Notes: a model not told the origin generated them from the letters alone. A stretch of 64,000 nt of DNA from Nonlabens antarcticus (GCF_015356755.1 NZ_JADFCO010000066.1:558001-622000), one strand, 5' to 3'; counted from the stretch's first letter, positions 15,580 to 25,381 are shown. Made by a program: numbers and translations.

Positions 15580-17043
15580 ATGGACTTAACGAATAATCTT
15601 GATAAACAATATATAGATGGAAAATGGTTGGTAGGTAATCATGAAGATATCATTGAAAATAATAATCCTTTTAATCAAGAGGTTTTACAGAAAATTCAAG
15701 GAGCTTCCACAGATGATGTAGATACTGCATACCAGGCTGCGGCCCAAGCGGCTAGCTCTTGGGCAAATTCCTTACCACAACGCCGATCTGAAGTTGTTAG
15801 CAAAGTAGGTAGGTTGATTTCTGAAAATAAAAAAGCAATCATAGAATGGCTTATTAAAGAAGCAGGAAGCACACATGTAAAAGCTGAAGTTGAAATTCAG
15901 ATATGCCAGGCGATTATAAAAGAAGCTGCCTCTTTTCCATCACGCAGTCATGGATATATTATGAACTCCACAATTCCCGGAAAGGAAAATAGGGTTTATC
16001 GCAGGCCGTTAGGTGTAATGGGTATCATAAGTCCTTGGAATTTCCCGCTACATCTTTCCATGCGTTCTGTTGCAACTTCTATTGCATTAGGAAATACTAT
16101 TGTTTTGAAACCTGCCTCACAAACTCCAGTGACTGGCGCTACATTAATTGCACGTTTGTTTGAAGAGGCTGGACTGCCTAAAGGGGTTCTTAATGTTGTT
16201 ATAGGAAAAGGGTCGGAGATAGGTGATTATTTTGTGACCCACAAAACTCCTCAATTAATTTCTTTTACGGGATCAACACCCGTAGGTAAAAATATAGGGA
16301 AGCTTGCAGGAGAAGCTCTTAAAAAAGTGGCTCTTGAATTGGGTGGTAATAATGTGTTTATAGTAATGAGCGATGCAAATATCGATCAAGCTGTGGACGC
16401 TGCTTTGTTTGGGAAATTCATGCATCAAGGTCAGATTTGTATGTCCATAAATAGAATCGTGTTACAAGAGGATATTGCTGATGAATTCGTTGAAAAGTTT
16501 GTAAATAAGGCCAAAACCCTAAAAGCAGGTGATCCATCTGACAAAAAAGTTACCATAGGACCGTTGATCGATGTAGATCAAGTAGGACGCATCAAGGAAG
16601 ATATTGATAAAAGTGTAAAAGCAGGTGCTAAAATCCTTTTAGACGGTAAGATTGAAGGTACTTTGATGCATCCTATAGTAATCGATCATGTAACCGATGA
16701 CATGCCCATTGCTGCAAATGAAATCTTCGGTCCAGTTGCGGTGATGATTCGTTTCAAAAATGAGGAGGAAGCCTTAAAAATAGCAAATAGCAAAGATTTC
16801 GGACTCAGTGGCGCCTTGCATACTAGAGATATTGAGAAAGGAGTAGCGTTTGCGAGGAAGGTGGAAACCGGCATGATTCACATTAACGATCAAACCGTAA
16901 ATGATGAGCCTAATGTACCTTTTGGCGGTGAAAAAGGATCAGGAATAGGGCGGTTCAACGGTGAGTTTATTCTAGAAGAATTTACAAGATTGCAATGGGT
17001 CTCTATTCAACATGAAGCACGGGATTATAAACCTTTCGCTTAA
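15580..17043 (+). CDS. Aldehyde dehydrogenase family protein (benzaldehyde/vanillin dehydrogenase-like)
   Basis: 487 residues, full length for the ALDH superfamily. Visible are the NAD-binding and substrate segments GIISPWNFPLHLSMRS and SFTGSTPVGKNIG, the catalytic Glu in ALELGGNN, and the catalytic Cys in HQGQICMSINRIV. EIFGPVAVMIRF and the PFGGEKGSGIGRF end motif are also present. The GQICMS context (Met after Cys) is that of the benzaldehyde/salicylaldehyde/vanillin dehydrogenase branch rather than betaine aldehyde dehydrogenase. It oxidises an aldehyde to the acid with NAD(P)+. It stands alone between large intergenic stretches, so the physiological substrate is not evident. Confidence 0.9.
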   Translation: MDLTNNLDKQYIDGKWLVGNHEDIIENNNPFNQEVLQKIQGASTDDVDTAYQAAAQAASSWANSLPQRRSEVVSKVGRLISENKKAIIEWLIKEAGSTHVKAEVEIQICQAIIKEAASFPSRSHGYIMNSTIPGKENRVYRRPLGVMGIISPWNFPLHLSMRSVATSIALGNTIVLKPASQTPVTGATLIARLFEEAGLPKGVLNVVIGKGSEIGDYFVTHKTPQLISFTGSTPVGKNIGKLAGEALKKVALELGGNNVFIVMSDANIDQAVDAALFGKFMHQGQICMSINRIVLQEDIADEFVEKFVNKAKTLKAGDPSDKKVTIGPLIDVDQVGRIKEDIDKSVKAGAKILLDGKIEGTLMHPIVIDHVTDDMPIAANEIFGPVAVMIRFKNEEEALKIANSKDFGLSGALHTRDIEKGVAFARKVETGMIHINDQTVNDEPNVPFGGEKGSGIGRFNGEFILEEFTRLQWVSIQHEARDYKPFA

Positions 17044-17383
17044 AGCGAAAAGAAATTGATTTCTTCATTGACGGATATTTTGAAGTTTAAAAAAGCCTAT
17101 AAAATTTGTCATATGGGACTTAAATTTTGAATTATAACGAAGCTGAAGTCAATTCACAGAGTGTTGGACATATGCTTGGGATTAAAATAAAATCTTATTA
17201 TTTAATTTCAAAAGCAAAGGTAATTGTCAACACTAATATTTCCAGCCTTTGTTATTAGATTACGGGATCAATAAGAATTAAACATAGAAAGGCCCAGATT
17301 TTAAAATCTGGGCCTTTCTAATTCCCTTAACTAGATTGATGAAATAATTAATAACAAGCTTAAGACCTATGAATATGGTATTG
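17044..17383. other. Convergent intergenic region with a long palindrome
   Basis: 340 bp between two convergent genes, non-coding, with the 36-bp perfect inverted repeat at 17285-17320 as the only structure seen. Confidence 0.6.
17285..17320. terminator. Bidirectional terminator, 36-bp perfect palindrome
   Basis: Arms TAGAAAGGCCCAGATTTT and AAAATCTGGGCCTTTCTA are exact reverse complements with no spacer. The GC core GGCCCAGA and flanking A/T runs suit termination from both sides, between the plus-strand aldehyde dehydrogenase and the minus-strand PA2169-type gene. Confidence 0.8.
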
Positions 17384-17833
17384 TTAATTTGAACTTAGCT
17401 CTAGTCCTTCCATATTATTAATGGCATTTTGAATTTTATTGCGATGTTTCTTCATAATATCTTTGGTAGACGTGGGTACATTCTCGGCGTCTAGGATTTC
17501 ATCATATTCTTCAATAGCATTCTTTTCTCCGCGTATCGCTTCGGTTAAAACGCTTTTATCATTATTGCTGGAGAAAGTTGATTTGATATTCATCCACAAA
17601 CGATGTGTATCGCCAGCTATACTAGTGCCTGCTTCTGGTTTTTCACCCATGCTCTTTAAGTCTGCGGCAAGTTGTTCTCCAAAATCCTTGCGTTCTACTA
17701 CTTGACTTGCGAAAAAATCTCTCAGGTGTTTGTCTGACACCTGTTCTCTAGCAGCTTTGTAACCTGATACAGCGTCATTATTCTTTTCTAAAATCTCATT
17801 GAGCTTATTCCCTATATTATCTGTAAACTTCAT
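17384..17833 (-). CDS. PA2169-family four-helix-bundle protein (DUF2383)
   Basis: 149 residues, all helical, with the pattern of the DUF2383/PA2169 ferritin-like family: LNEILEKNNDAVSGYKAAREQ, LRDFFASQVVERKDFGEQL, LTEAIRGEKNAIEEYDEIL and MKKHRNKIQNAINNME. Acidic and His residues lie on the helices as in ferritin-like bundles, but a complete di-iron site is not obvious. The family is linked to stress responses and often found near CsbD or general stress genes; function is unproven. Starts at ATG 17833. Confidence 0.87.
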   Translation of the reverse strand: MKFTDNIGNKLNEILEKNNDAVSGYKAAREQVSDKHLRDFFASQVVERKDFGEQLAADLKSMGEKPEAGTSIAGDTHRLWMNIKSTFSSNNDKSVLTEAIRGEKNAIEEYDEILDAENVPTSTKDIMKKHRNKIQNAINNMEGLELSSN

Positions 17834-18237
17834 GGTGTGGATCTTTATTGATTCTTTAGGACCAATTTATAAAGAGATCTAAGAACAGTTCGCATATTAG
17901 TAAAGATTTAGGCTGCTTGAAAAAATGATTTTCTAAATGAGTTGATCTGTTATTAATAAATAGAAGAGCTTATTTTATTGAAAATGAAATAATCTGGTCT
18001 TGAAATAAACACTTAAATTTTACCAATTAACAAAACTCAAGTTTAAAGGTATCGTAACTATCTTTATATTTAAAGAGATATGATTTAGAAGTATTCAAAA
18101 CGATGACAATACCTTAAGTGAGTTATTTATTACAGCGCTGTTTATGGTTTCAAAATCAACAGCAAGCTGTGTAATCTTCTTAAATCCTGATATTCAGTAA
18201 ATTCTACTGAATTCAAATTAACTATAATATTTAAACT
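17834..18237. other. Divergent intergenic region, 404 bp
   Basis: Promoters of both flanking genes must be here. I saw only a short 10-bp palindrome ACAGCGCTGT (18132-18141) and no convincing -7 element or open frame. Confidence 0.4.
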
Positions 18238-18636
18238 ATGAAAATTCAACCTTATTTATCATTTAACGGAAACTGTATGGAAGCTTTTAGCTTCTATAAA
18301 AAATTATTTTCTGGCCAACTTCAAAACAAAGAAACTTGGGAAAACAAATCTGTAGATATTCCAGGTAGTTACAGGGATAAAATTCAGCATGTAGAATTAA
18401 AAGCTTCTGGTGTGTTTTTTATGGGCTACGATGTGGCTCCCGACACGCCGCTTAATAAAGGAAATACAACTTGTATGAGTATTGACTTAGACAGTAGGGA
18501 AGAGGCAGATGATCTTTTCAGTTCCTTGTCAAAAGGTGGTACAACTCATGAGAATATGCAGGAATCCAGTTGGGGAGGATACTATGGTCGTTGTACAGAT
18601 CAATATGACATAACTTGGATGATTAATGCTAAATAG
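18238..18636 (+). CDS. VOC-family (PhnB/glyoxalase-like) protein
   Basis: 132 residues beginning IQPYLSFNGNCMEAFSFYKK, the signature start of PhnB-like VOC proteins. VELKASGVFFMGYDVAP and GGYYGRCTDQYDITWMI cover the rest of the paired beta-alpha-beta-beta-beta fold. The strand ending (WGGYYGRCTDQYDITWM) is the classical WGxxYG-DxxG-W region. Substrate is unknown; members include glyoxalases, resistance proteins and methyltransferase-like proteins. Single gene followed by a terminator. Confidence 0.88.
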   Translation: MKIQPYLSFNGNCMEAFSFYKKLFSGQLQNKETWENKSVDIPGSYRDKIQHVELKASGVFFMGYDVAPDTPLNKGNTTCMSIDLDSREEADDLFSSLSKGGTTHENMQESSWGGYYGRCTDQYDITWMINAK

Positions 18637-19032
18637 CTAATTAAACATTTATAACCTTTAAAAGGTTTAATAGTAATTTATCCCAATGATGAAGTCGTTG
18701 GGATTTTTACTTTCATAACTTATTGTAAATCTGATTTTTACAAATCAAAGATTCGGCTAAACTTAGATAATCATTTCGATGGTACCACAAATTTCTTATC
18801 GAAGCTTATAAATATTTGGATATCATAAGTATTTATAAATTTACTTTTAACTGTACCATTAAGATAAAGACTAAAATGTCTATGAGAATAAAGTAGGAAG
18901 TTATTATACAACTTTTCCTAAATGGACATTTATCTATACTGTTGCCTCGCTAAAGCTTACTAAGAGTATCAACTTAGCTTTGAATATCTAAACTGAAATC
19001 AAAATCTTAAAGAGCTAGAAAACAAAAAGTAT
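18637..19032. other. Convergent intergenic region, 396 bp
   Basis: Apart from the terminator at 18681-18708, nothing recognisable. The rest is AT-rich without open frames. Confidence 0.5.
18681..18708 (+). terminator. Intrinsic terminator after the VOC gene
   Basis: TCCCAATGA, loop TGAAG, TCGTTGGGA (one G-T pair), then TTTTT. Placed 44 bp after the stop codon. Confidence 0.8.
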
Positions 19033-20349
19033 CTAAAGAGTCAAACTTCCAGTTAATTGCTTAAGAATTGTTTCAGATAATTTTGCTTGGTATTTTGCTT
19101 CGCTCAATCGCACTCTGGCATTTATATAGTTTAATTGTGCTGTCCTAAATTCAATCGTAGGAATTGTTCCTATGTCATATTTTGCTAATGTGATATCGAG
19201 ATTCTCTTTATTGATTTCCTCATTCTCACTTTCTAATTCTATTAAACCGATATTCGTTATATAAGTTTGGTAGGCAGATGCTAACTGTGACATAATCATT
19301 TGTGTTTGTTGTTCAATGATTATTTCAGTATTCTCTAATTGAAGTTTTGCGATTTTTTCATTTCGGCTCTGATTGTTCCCGTTGAAAATATCGATGCTTG
19401 CGCTGAAGCCATAATTCCAACCCTGTGCGCTATTTTGTTTTGTAAATCCTAAGCTCGATTCAGAATCACTGAAGTTATAACCAGTATTTGCAGTAACAGT
19501 AGGATATCGATTTCCTTTTACATCTTTCAATTCTAATTCCGCAATACGTTTTTTAATAAGCTGCGCTTGAAGTTCTGGATTTTGTGCTTTGGCTAATTTT
19601 TCTAAATCAGCTAGCACTAAATCTTGTTGAACCAACATGTCGTTTTCCACCTTAAAATCTATAGTCACACTCCTGGCCATAAATTCATTGAGGCGGATTT
19701 TAGTATTTGCATACAGTTCGTTTTGTCTTACGAATAATGTTCTATCTGTATTTAAATCTACTTGCGCATTTAAAACCTCAAGTTTTGAAACTTTCCCGAT
19801 GCTAAAACGGTTATCTGCAAGTTCTACGCGCTGCTGGGAAATCGTCAGAGTACTATCTAAAGCAGACAATTGTTGCTGCTGTTGCACGAGATCATAATAA
19901 GTGATCATAACATCGCTCACTCGACCTAGAACGGTAAATTGCAATTCTGCTTTACCTAGGTTTTCCATCTCCTTAAGCTTATCATACCTAGCAAACATGC
20001 TAAAGCCATCAAATATGGTCCAATCCAGACCGACTCCATAACTTAGATTATTATTTTTAGCACCATCTAAATCGATTTGAGTTCCATCATTTCGAGTTTG
20101 AGAGATGTTCTGTGTTCTATTGTCTGTGTCTGCAGAAGCAAATACTCTTGGAAGCATTCCTGCAAAACCAGGACTTACCGACATTTCATCAATCTCCAAG
20201 TCTTTGCTCGCCAAACGAATCTCATAATTGTTTTCTAATGCGATTTCAAGAGCATTCTCAAGAGTAAGTAAATCTTGAGCAGTTGTCTGTACAGTAATCA
20301 TCCCGAACATTAAACTCAACAGCAAAGCAATAAATTTACTCTTTATCAT
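19033..20349 (-). CDS. TolC-family outer membrane efflux protein
   Basis: 438 residues with a signal peptide (FIALLLSLMFGMITVQTTAQ). Two OEP repeats, each with an ALEIALENNYEIRLASKDLE-like helical hairpin; QQQQQLSALDSTLTISQQRVELADNRFSIGKVSKLEVLNAQVDLN and IGLIELESENEEINKENLDITLAKYDIGTIPTIEFRTAQLNYI are the two long coiled hairpins. It forms the trimeric outer-membrane exit duct of the tripartite pump. The start overlaps the end of the RND gene by 14 bp, so the order adaptor, pump, duct is one minus-strand operon. Confidence 0.93.
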   Translation of the reverse strand: MIKSKFIALLLSLMFGMITVQTTAQDLLTLENALEIALENNYEIRLASKDLEIDEMSVSPGFAGMLPRVFASADTDNRTQNISQTRNDGTQIDLDGAKNNNLSYGVGLDWTIFDGFSMFARYDKLKEMENLGKAELQFTVLGRVSDVMITYYDLVQQQQQLSALDSTLTISQQRVELADNRFSIGKVSKLEVLNAQVDLNTDRTLFVRQNELYANTKIRLNEFMARSVTIDFKVENDMLVQQDLVLADLEKLAKAQNPELQAQLIKKRIAELELKDVKGNRYPTVTANTGYNFSDSESSLGFTKQNSAQGWNYGFSASIDIFNGNNQSRNEKIAKLQLENTEIIIEQQTQMIMSQLASAYQTYITNIGLIELESENEEINKENLDITLAKYDIGTIPTIEFRTAQLNYINARVRLSEAKYQAKLSETILKQLTGSLTL

Positions 20350-23300
20350 AGCGCTCTATTTTATCAAATTCCACAGAATGGCTTTTTTCTCGCGACCATA
20401 ACATATAAATGGAAGGGATTATAAAAAGGGTTAGGATTAAGGAAAAAATGGTTCCACCTATAATAACAACACCCATTCCGATGCGACTGGTAGAAGCTGC
20501 TCCTAGTGATAATGCAATAGGGAGTGCGCCTAAGGCAATGGTTAAGCTAGTCATTAAAATGGGACGTAAACGTGATTCTGAAGCTTTTACAATCGCGTCA
20601 TATTTTGCCATTCCTTCCTCTCGCAACTGATTAGCAAATTCTACGATTAAAATTCCATTTTTGGTAACTAGACCTATGAGCATAATGGTCCCAATCTGGC
20701 TAAAAATATTCCACGATTGACCGGTTAACCATAAGGAGAATAGCGCTCCAGCAACTGCCATAGGTACGGTGAGAATAATTACAAATGGATCGATGAAACT
20801 CTCGAACTGTGCCGCTAAAATCAAGAATATTAGCAGCAGAGCTAGACCGAACGCAAATAAAGTATTGGAGCTACTTTCAACAAAATCTCGTGATTCTCCA
20901 CCTAGATCAGTTGTAAAGGTTTCATCTAAAATTTTTTCTTTAATAGACTCCATAGCATCTATTCCATCATTGATACTCATTCCTGGAACTAGACTGGCAG
21001 AGACCGTCGCAGACATATATCTATTGTTATGATATAATTGAGGTGGGCTGCTGTGTTCTTCTGTAGATACTAGGTTGTCCATTTGAATCAAATCCCCCTT
21101 GTCATTTTTTACATACATCGACTTTAAATCCATAGGAGCATCTCGATCCTTCTTATCAAATTGACCAATGACTTGATATTGCTTACCATTCATCATGAAA
21201 TAACCAAAGCGCTGTCCACTTAGTGAGAGCTGTAAGGTTTGTGCTACATCGAGAACAGAAACTCCTAAGCTCTTTGCCTTATCACGGTCAATGGTAACAT
21301 AAATTTCAGGCTTGTTGAACTTCAAGTCTACATCTGTATTTGCAAATACTGGGTTCTTTTCAGCTTCTGCCATGAATTCTGGAATCTTTTCCTCTAGCTT
21401 TTCAAAATTTTGAGCCTGTATAATATATTGAATTGGCATTCCACCTCTTCGATTTACAGCGATTGTTGGTGTTTCTGAAACACTGGTACGGGCGTTTTCA
21501 AAATCCTTAGTCCATCGAGTAAGGTCATCAGCAATTTCCTTTTGGGATCGTTCCCGTTCACTTGGGTCTACTAGGGAGATAATTGCTCGACCACTATTTA
21601 CAGATGATGATCCATAACCGGGAGAAGTAATTATTAAGCTCACCTTTTTTTCAGGAATAGAGTCATTAATTAATTCTGTAATTTCAGTCATAAAGCGATC
21701 CATATATTCATAAGATGCTCCCTCTTGAGCAGATACATTAACGCGCACATAACTGCGATCATCGTAGGGAGCAGTTTCTTTTTTAAGAAGATTGAAAAAT
21801 AATGCAATCATCAAAAGACAGGCAACTAAAATCGGAAAGCTCAACCATTTCTTCTTCATAAAAGTTCGAAGAGAACTTGCGTATTTAGCATTCATTTTCA
21901 TAAAATATCGCTCAGTCACTTCGTAAAACTTAGAATGCTTTTGTTTACCGGGCTTCATTAAATATGCGTTCAACATAGGAGTCAAGGACAACGAGACAAA
22001 TGCAGAGATAAGCACAGCGGATGCAATTACTACACCGAATTCCCTAAACAAACGTCCTACGAACCCTTCTAGAAATATCACGGGTAGAAATACAGCCGCC
22101 AAAGTGATCGATATAGAAATAACAGCAAAGAAAATTTCGTTAGACCCCTTGATGGCAGCTTCAATAGGTGACATACCTTCTTCCACCTTTTTATAAATAT
22201 TTTCCGTCACTACAATACCGTCATCTACAACCAGACCGGTTGCTAGAACAATAGCAAGAAGTGTCAAAACATTTATGGAAAAGCCGAACATCCACATTAT
22301 AAAAAAGGTCGCAATCAAGGAAACGGGTATGTCAATCAAAGGCCTGAGTGCAATGGACCAATTTCTAAAAAATAAAAAAATCACTAAAATCACTAATACA
22401 ATGGAAATAGCTAGTGTCTCAACAACTTCAACAATAGATCGTTTGACAAAGCGTGTGTCATCTATAACCACGTTGATTTTAAAATCTTCAGGAAGATCTT
22501 GTTTCAACTTTTCAAACTCCTCATAGAAAGCATCAGCAATCGCAACATAGTTTGCGCCTGGTTGTGGAACAATGGCCATAGCCACCATGGGCTGACCAGA
22601 ATCACTCAATTTAGTTTCCATGTTTTCTGCTTCCAGTGTGGCATTACCTACATCACTGAATCTTACGATTTTCTCACCATCAGCGGTAATGATGATATTA
22701 TTGAACTCTTCCTGCGTGGAAAGGTTCCCTATCGTTTTTACCGTCAACTCAGTATTTGCTCCCGATAATTTACCGGAGGGCAATTCTACGTTCTGTGCTG
22801 ATAATGCCTGACGAACCTCAGATACCGTCACTCCATAAGAAGCCAGTTTTATAGGATCAATCCAGAGTCGCATGGCATATTTACGCTGTCCCCAGATTTG
22901 CACGCTACTCACCCCAGGAATGGTTTGCAGTCGTTGGGCAAGAACGTTGTCCGCATAATCAGATAATTCAAGAATGTTCCTGTTATCACTTTGGACCGTC
23001 ATTGATATTATTGCCCTAGAATCTGCATCAGCCTTAGAAACTACAGGTGGCGCATCTAGATCTTCTGGTAGACTTCGTACTGCCTGAGAAACCTTGTCCC
23101 GCACGTCATTGGCGGCTTCTTCAAGGTCTTTATCAAGATTGAATTCAATATTGATCCTGCTGGAACCCTGGTTACTAGAAGAGGTTATGTTCCTAATGCC
23201 ATCGATGCCATTAATTGATTTCTCAAGCGGCTCTGTAATTTGAGATTCAATAATATCTGAATTTGCACCAGAGTAGCTCGTGCTTACAGATATTTGTGCT

Positions 23301-23425
23301 GGATCAATAGATGGGAATTCTCGAACTCCTAGATAAGTGTACCCTATAATTCCAAACAATAGTATGGCCAGGTTCATTACAATGGTAAGTACAGGCCGCT
23401 TGATGCTTAAGGTTGATAAACTCAC
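20336..23425 (-). CDS. RND efflux pump, HAE1 (AcrB/MexF) family
   Basis: 1029 residues, the standard length for hydrophobe/amphiphile RND pumps, with 12 membrane helices and two large periplasmic loops. It starts LSIKRPVLTIVMNLAILLFG. The proton-relay helix has GLVVDDGIVVTENIY (the Asp-Asp pair of HAE1 pumps, as distinct from metal pumps). Porter loops include GVSSVQIWGQRKYAMRLWID and LRPLIDIPVSLIATFF. The ending SIYMLWSREK is short compared with AcrB. It probably exports organic toxic compounds, bile-like detergents or antibiotics. It overlaps both operon neighbours, and no regulator is adjacent. Confidence 0.94.
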   Translation of the reverse strand: MSLSTLSIKRPVLTIVMNLAILLFGIIGYTYLGVREFPSIDPAQISVSTSYSGANSDIIESQITEPLEKSINGIDGIRNITSSSNQGSSRINIEFNLDKDLEEAANDVRDKVSQAVRSLPEDLDAPPVVSKADADSRAIISMTVQSDNRNILELSDYADNVLAQRLQTIPGVSSVQIWGQRKYAMRLWIDPIKLASYGVTVSEVRQALSAQNVELPSGKLSGANTELTVKTIGNLSTQEEFNNIIITADGEKIVRFSDVGNATLEAENMETKLSDSGQPMVAMAIVPQPGANYVAIADAFYEEFEKLKQDLPEDFKINVVIDDTRFVKRSIVEVVETLAISIVLVILVIFLFFRNWSIALRPLIDIPVSLIATFFIMWMFGFSINVLTLLAIVLATGLVVDDGIVVTENIYKKVEEGMSPIEAAIKGSNEIFFAVISISITLAAVFLPVIFLEGFVGRLFREFGVVIASAVLISAFVSLSLTPMLNAYLMKPGKQKHSKFYEVTERYFMKMNAKYASSLRTFMKKKWLSFPILVACLLMIALFFNLLKKETAPYDDRSYVRVNVSAQEGASYEYMDRFMTEITELINDSIPEKKVSLIITSPGYGSSSVNSGRAIISLVDPSERERSQKEIADDLTRWTKDFENARTSVSETPTIAVNRRGGMPIQYIIQAQNFEKLEEKIPEFMAEAEKNPVFANTDVDLKFNKPEIYVTIDRDKAKSLGVSVLDVAQTLQLSLSGQRFGYFMMNGKQYQVIGQFDKKDRDAPMDLKSMYVKNDKGDLIQMDNLVSTEEHSSPPQLYHNNRYMSATVSASLVPGMSINDGIDAMESIKEKILDETFTTDLGGESRDFVESSSNTLFAFGLALLLIFLILAAQFESFIDPFVIILTVPMAVAGALFSLWLTGQSWNIFSQIGTIMLIGLVTKNGILIVEFANQLREEGMAKYDAIVKASESRLRPILMTSLTIALGALPIALSLGAASTSRIGMGVVIIGGTIFSLILTLFIIPSIYMLWSREKSHSVEFDKIERYDKE

Positions 23426-24492
23426 TGCTTGTCAGATTTATTCAATTCAACTTTCACAGGAGAACCATTCTTCAAAGACATTACTCCTGAAGTCAGAATA
23501 GTATCACCCGCTTTTATTCCTGAAAGGATTCGGACCATGCGATCTGTTCTGGTTCCTGTTTCTACCTTTACTTCCTGAGCTTTTCCTCCTTTTGAAACAA
23601 AAATAACTTTACCGTTTTGAACAGGTATCAGTGATTCCGTAGGAACTAGAATGGCATCATTAACCGTTTGTAAGGGTAACGTCACATTAGCAAATGTTCC
23701 AGGATATAATTTTCCCTCTTTATTATCTGCAATGGCTCTCACCTTTAAAGTTCTGGTAGCAATATCCACTTGAGGTTCAATAGCATAAATAGTTGCACTG
23801 TATTCCTCACCAGCATCTGATGTGCTAAAAGTCAGCGGATTCCCTACTTTCATTTGTGAAGCATATTTTCCAGGTATGGAAAATGTGATTTTGAGCTGGC
23901 TTGTATTTACCAGTTTTGCTATAGGGGTTGCTGGCGTTACATAAGTTCCTTTTGAAATGGAACGCAATCCTATAGTTCCAGAAAAAGGCGCACGCACCTT
24001 AGTCTTGTATAATTGTGCAGCAATTAGGTCAGATTCCGCCTTTGCTGATTGAAAGTTAGCATTGGAAACATCAAAATCTTCCTGACTTATAGCCTGCTTT
24101 TCAAGAAGGAGTTTAGCACGTCTTTGATTTTCAGAAGCTAATTGTTGACCTGTTTTTACCTTAGACAGTTGTGCTCGCAACTCCACATCATTCACGCTTA
24201 ATAACAGCTGCCCTTTTGAAACTTTCGCTCCTTCCTCAAAATTAATATTTTCAACGACTCCTGATATTTCTGAACGAATATCAATCTCTTCATTAGCTTC
24301 TAATGTGCCAGAAAGAACCAGGTTATCCTCGAAGACTCTCGTCTCTAAAACCTCTCCTTGAACCGTCATTGCAGACGGCGCTTTTCTAGCGTTGTCTGAA
24401 TTGTTTATTTTTTTATTCTCCATTATTCTGTAAATAATTAGAGCAATAATTCCAAGTGCAATAATGGAATAAATCAAATATCTTTTTTTCAT
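23422..24492 (-). CDS. RND efflux periplasmic adaptor (membrane fusion protein)
   Basis: 356 residues anchored by an N-terminal membrane helix (YLIYSIIALGIIALIIYRIM). The lipoyl half-motifs are EISGVVENINFEEGAKVSKGQLLLSVND and VRAPFSGTIGLRSISKGTYVT, separated by an alpha-hairpin (QLASENQRRAKLLLEKQAI). A beta-barrel domain (YASQMKVGNPLTFSTSDAG) and membrane-proximal domain (LVPTESLIPVQNGKVIFVSK) complete the MexE/AcrA layout. First gene of the operon; its start codon ATG (24492) is 4 bp upstream of no other gene, and the next gene overlaps its stop by 4 bp. Confidence 0.93.
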   Translation of the reverse strand: MKKRYLIYSIIALGIIALIIYRIMENKKINNSDNARKAPSAMTVQGEVLETRVFEDNLVLSGTLEANEEIDIRSEISGVVENINFEEGAKVSKGQLLLSVNDVELRAQLSKVKTGQQLASENQRRAKLLLEKQAISQEDFDVSNANFQSAKAESDLIAAQLYKTKVRAPFSGTIGLRSISKGTYVTPATPIAKLVNTSQLKITFSIPGKYASQMKVGNPLTFSTSDAGEEYSATIYAIEPQVDIATRTLKVRAIADNKEGKLYPGTFANVTLPLQTVNDAILVPTESLIPVQNGKVIFVSKGGKAQEVKVETGTRTDRMVRILSGIKAGDTILTSGVMSLKNGSPVKVELNKSDKQ

Positions 24493-25000
24493 TAAAAAGG
24501 AGAATTGAGTGCTGTTAGATAAGAGTCAGTAATTTTCACAAATTTAATTGTTAATACAAGTAAATGGGAACCTTGATCATAATTTAACAAATCGCAGTTT
24601 GTTCATTTTATAAAATTGACAATATATTAGAATAGAGCATTTTAAATCAGTATAAACGATGTCAAGCCATTTAAATATTGTCATTTGCTACAATTCAAAG
24701 TCTATGATCATTGCCTATAGCGCTTTAAAAATATTTCTAATTCGGCTCAATAGATTATTGGCAGGTTTTCAAGGAGAGTTTTACCGTGTCATATAAAAGT
24801 TAAAAAAGATGATGCGTTATTTTAATATTCTTAGAATAAGAATTTCACCATTTCGGTAACTAAAATTCATTGAACTAAATAATGCTCATAGAATCAACAA
24901 GTCTAGAAACCACGACATTTAAAAGAGTGAAATTTAATCGAATCCAGTTATATTTTGCTGAGTTTGCAACACAGTTGCAGGTTTCTTCTATTATCTTTGC
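24493..25000. other. Divergent intergenic region between two efflux loci, 508 bp
   Basis: No open frame of note. It contains an inverted repeat ATTCTTA-GAA-TAAGAAT (24827-24843) that could be an operator, and the -7-like element directly before the DUF6660-type gene. The promoter of the minus-strand operon was not identified with confidence (TAAATTTG on the minus strand at 24546-24539 is a candidate without a -33 partner). Confidence 0.4.
24992..24999 (+). promoter_or_regulatory. -7 element overlapping the start of the DUF6660-type gene
   Basis: TATCTTTG is a perfect TAnnTTTG, but it ends one base before the ATG at 25001. A TTTG 25 bp upstream (24963-24966) could be the -33 element with slightly long spacing. 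If real, the message would be leaderless. Confidence 0.5.
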
Positions 25001-25315
25001 ATGGTGAGATACCTAGCAATCATATTATCGGTTTATTTCTTGTCACTCGGCTTTGCTCCGTGTCAAGATGCCATCGTTGATTCACAGGTCACTTCTTTAG
25101 AAGTTACACAGAATGCTACTGTTGATCACGATCACGCAGCAGTAGATCTTTGTACCCCTTTCTGTCAATGTCATTGCTGTCATGTCCACACTTTAGACGT
25201 GGGAATAGTGGCTTTTGAACCAGTTAAGTCTGATTTAATGCAAAAAGGCTTCTTCCATTTTGACAGTATTGGAAAGGATATTTCTCATTCTCTACTACAA
25301 CCCCCACGAGTATAA
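25001..25315 (+). CDS. DUF6660-like small Cys/His-rich protein of metal-efflux loci
   Basis: 104 residues with a signal peptide (VRYLAIILSVYFLSLGFAPC). The mature part has DHDHAAVDLCTPFCQCHCCHVH, which is rich in Cys and His and looks like a metal-binding site. Similar short proteins are commonly found directly before CzcA/CusA genes in Flavobacteriia. It may be a periplasmic metal chaperone or sensor; this is inferred from composition and position. The transmembrane pump gene starts 121 bp downstream, after a copy of the genome palindrome. Confidence 0.75.
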   Translation: MVRYLAIILSVYFLSLGFAPCQDAIVDSQVTSLEVTQNATVDHDHAAVDLCTPFCQCHCCHVHTLDVGIVAFEPVKSDLMQKGFFHFDSIGKDISHSLLQPPRV

Positions 25316-25381
25316 ACTCGATTTCTTAGGATAATTACATCCAGTTTTAATATTTCTAATATTAGTGATATTGAATCAATT

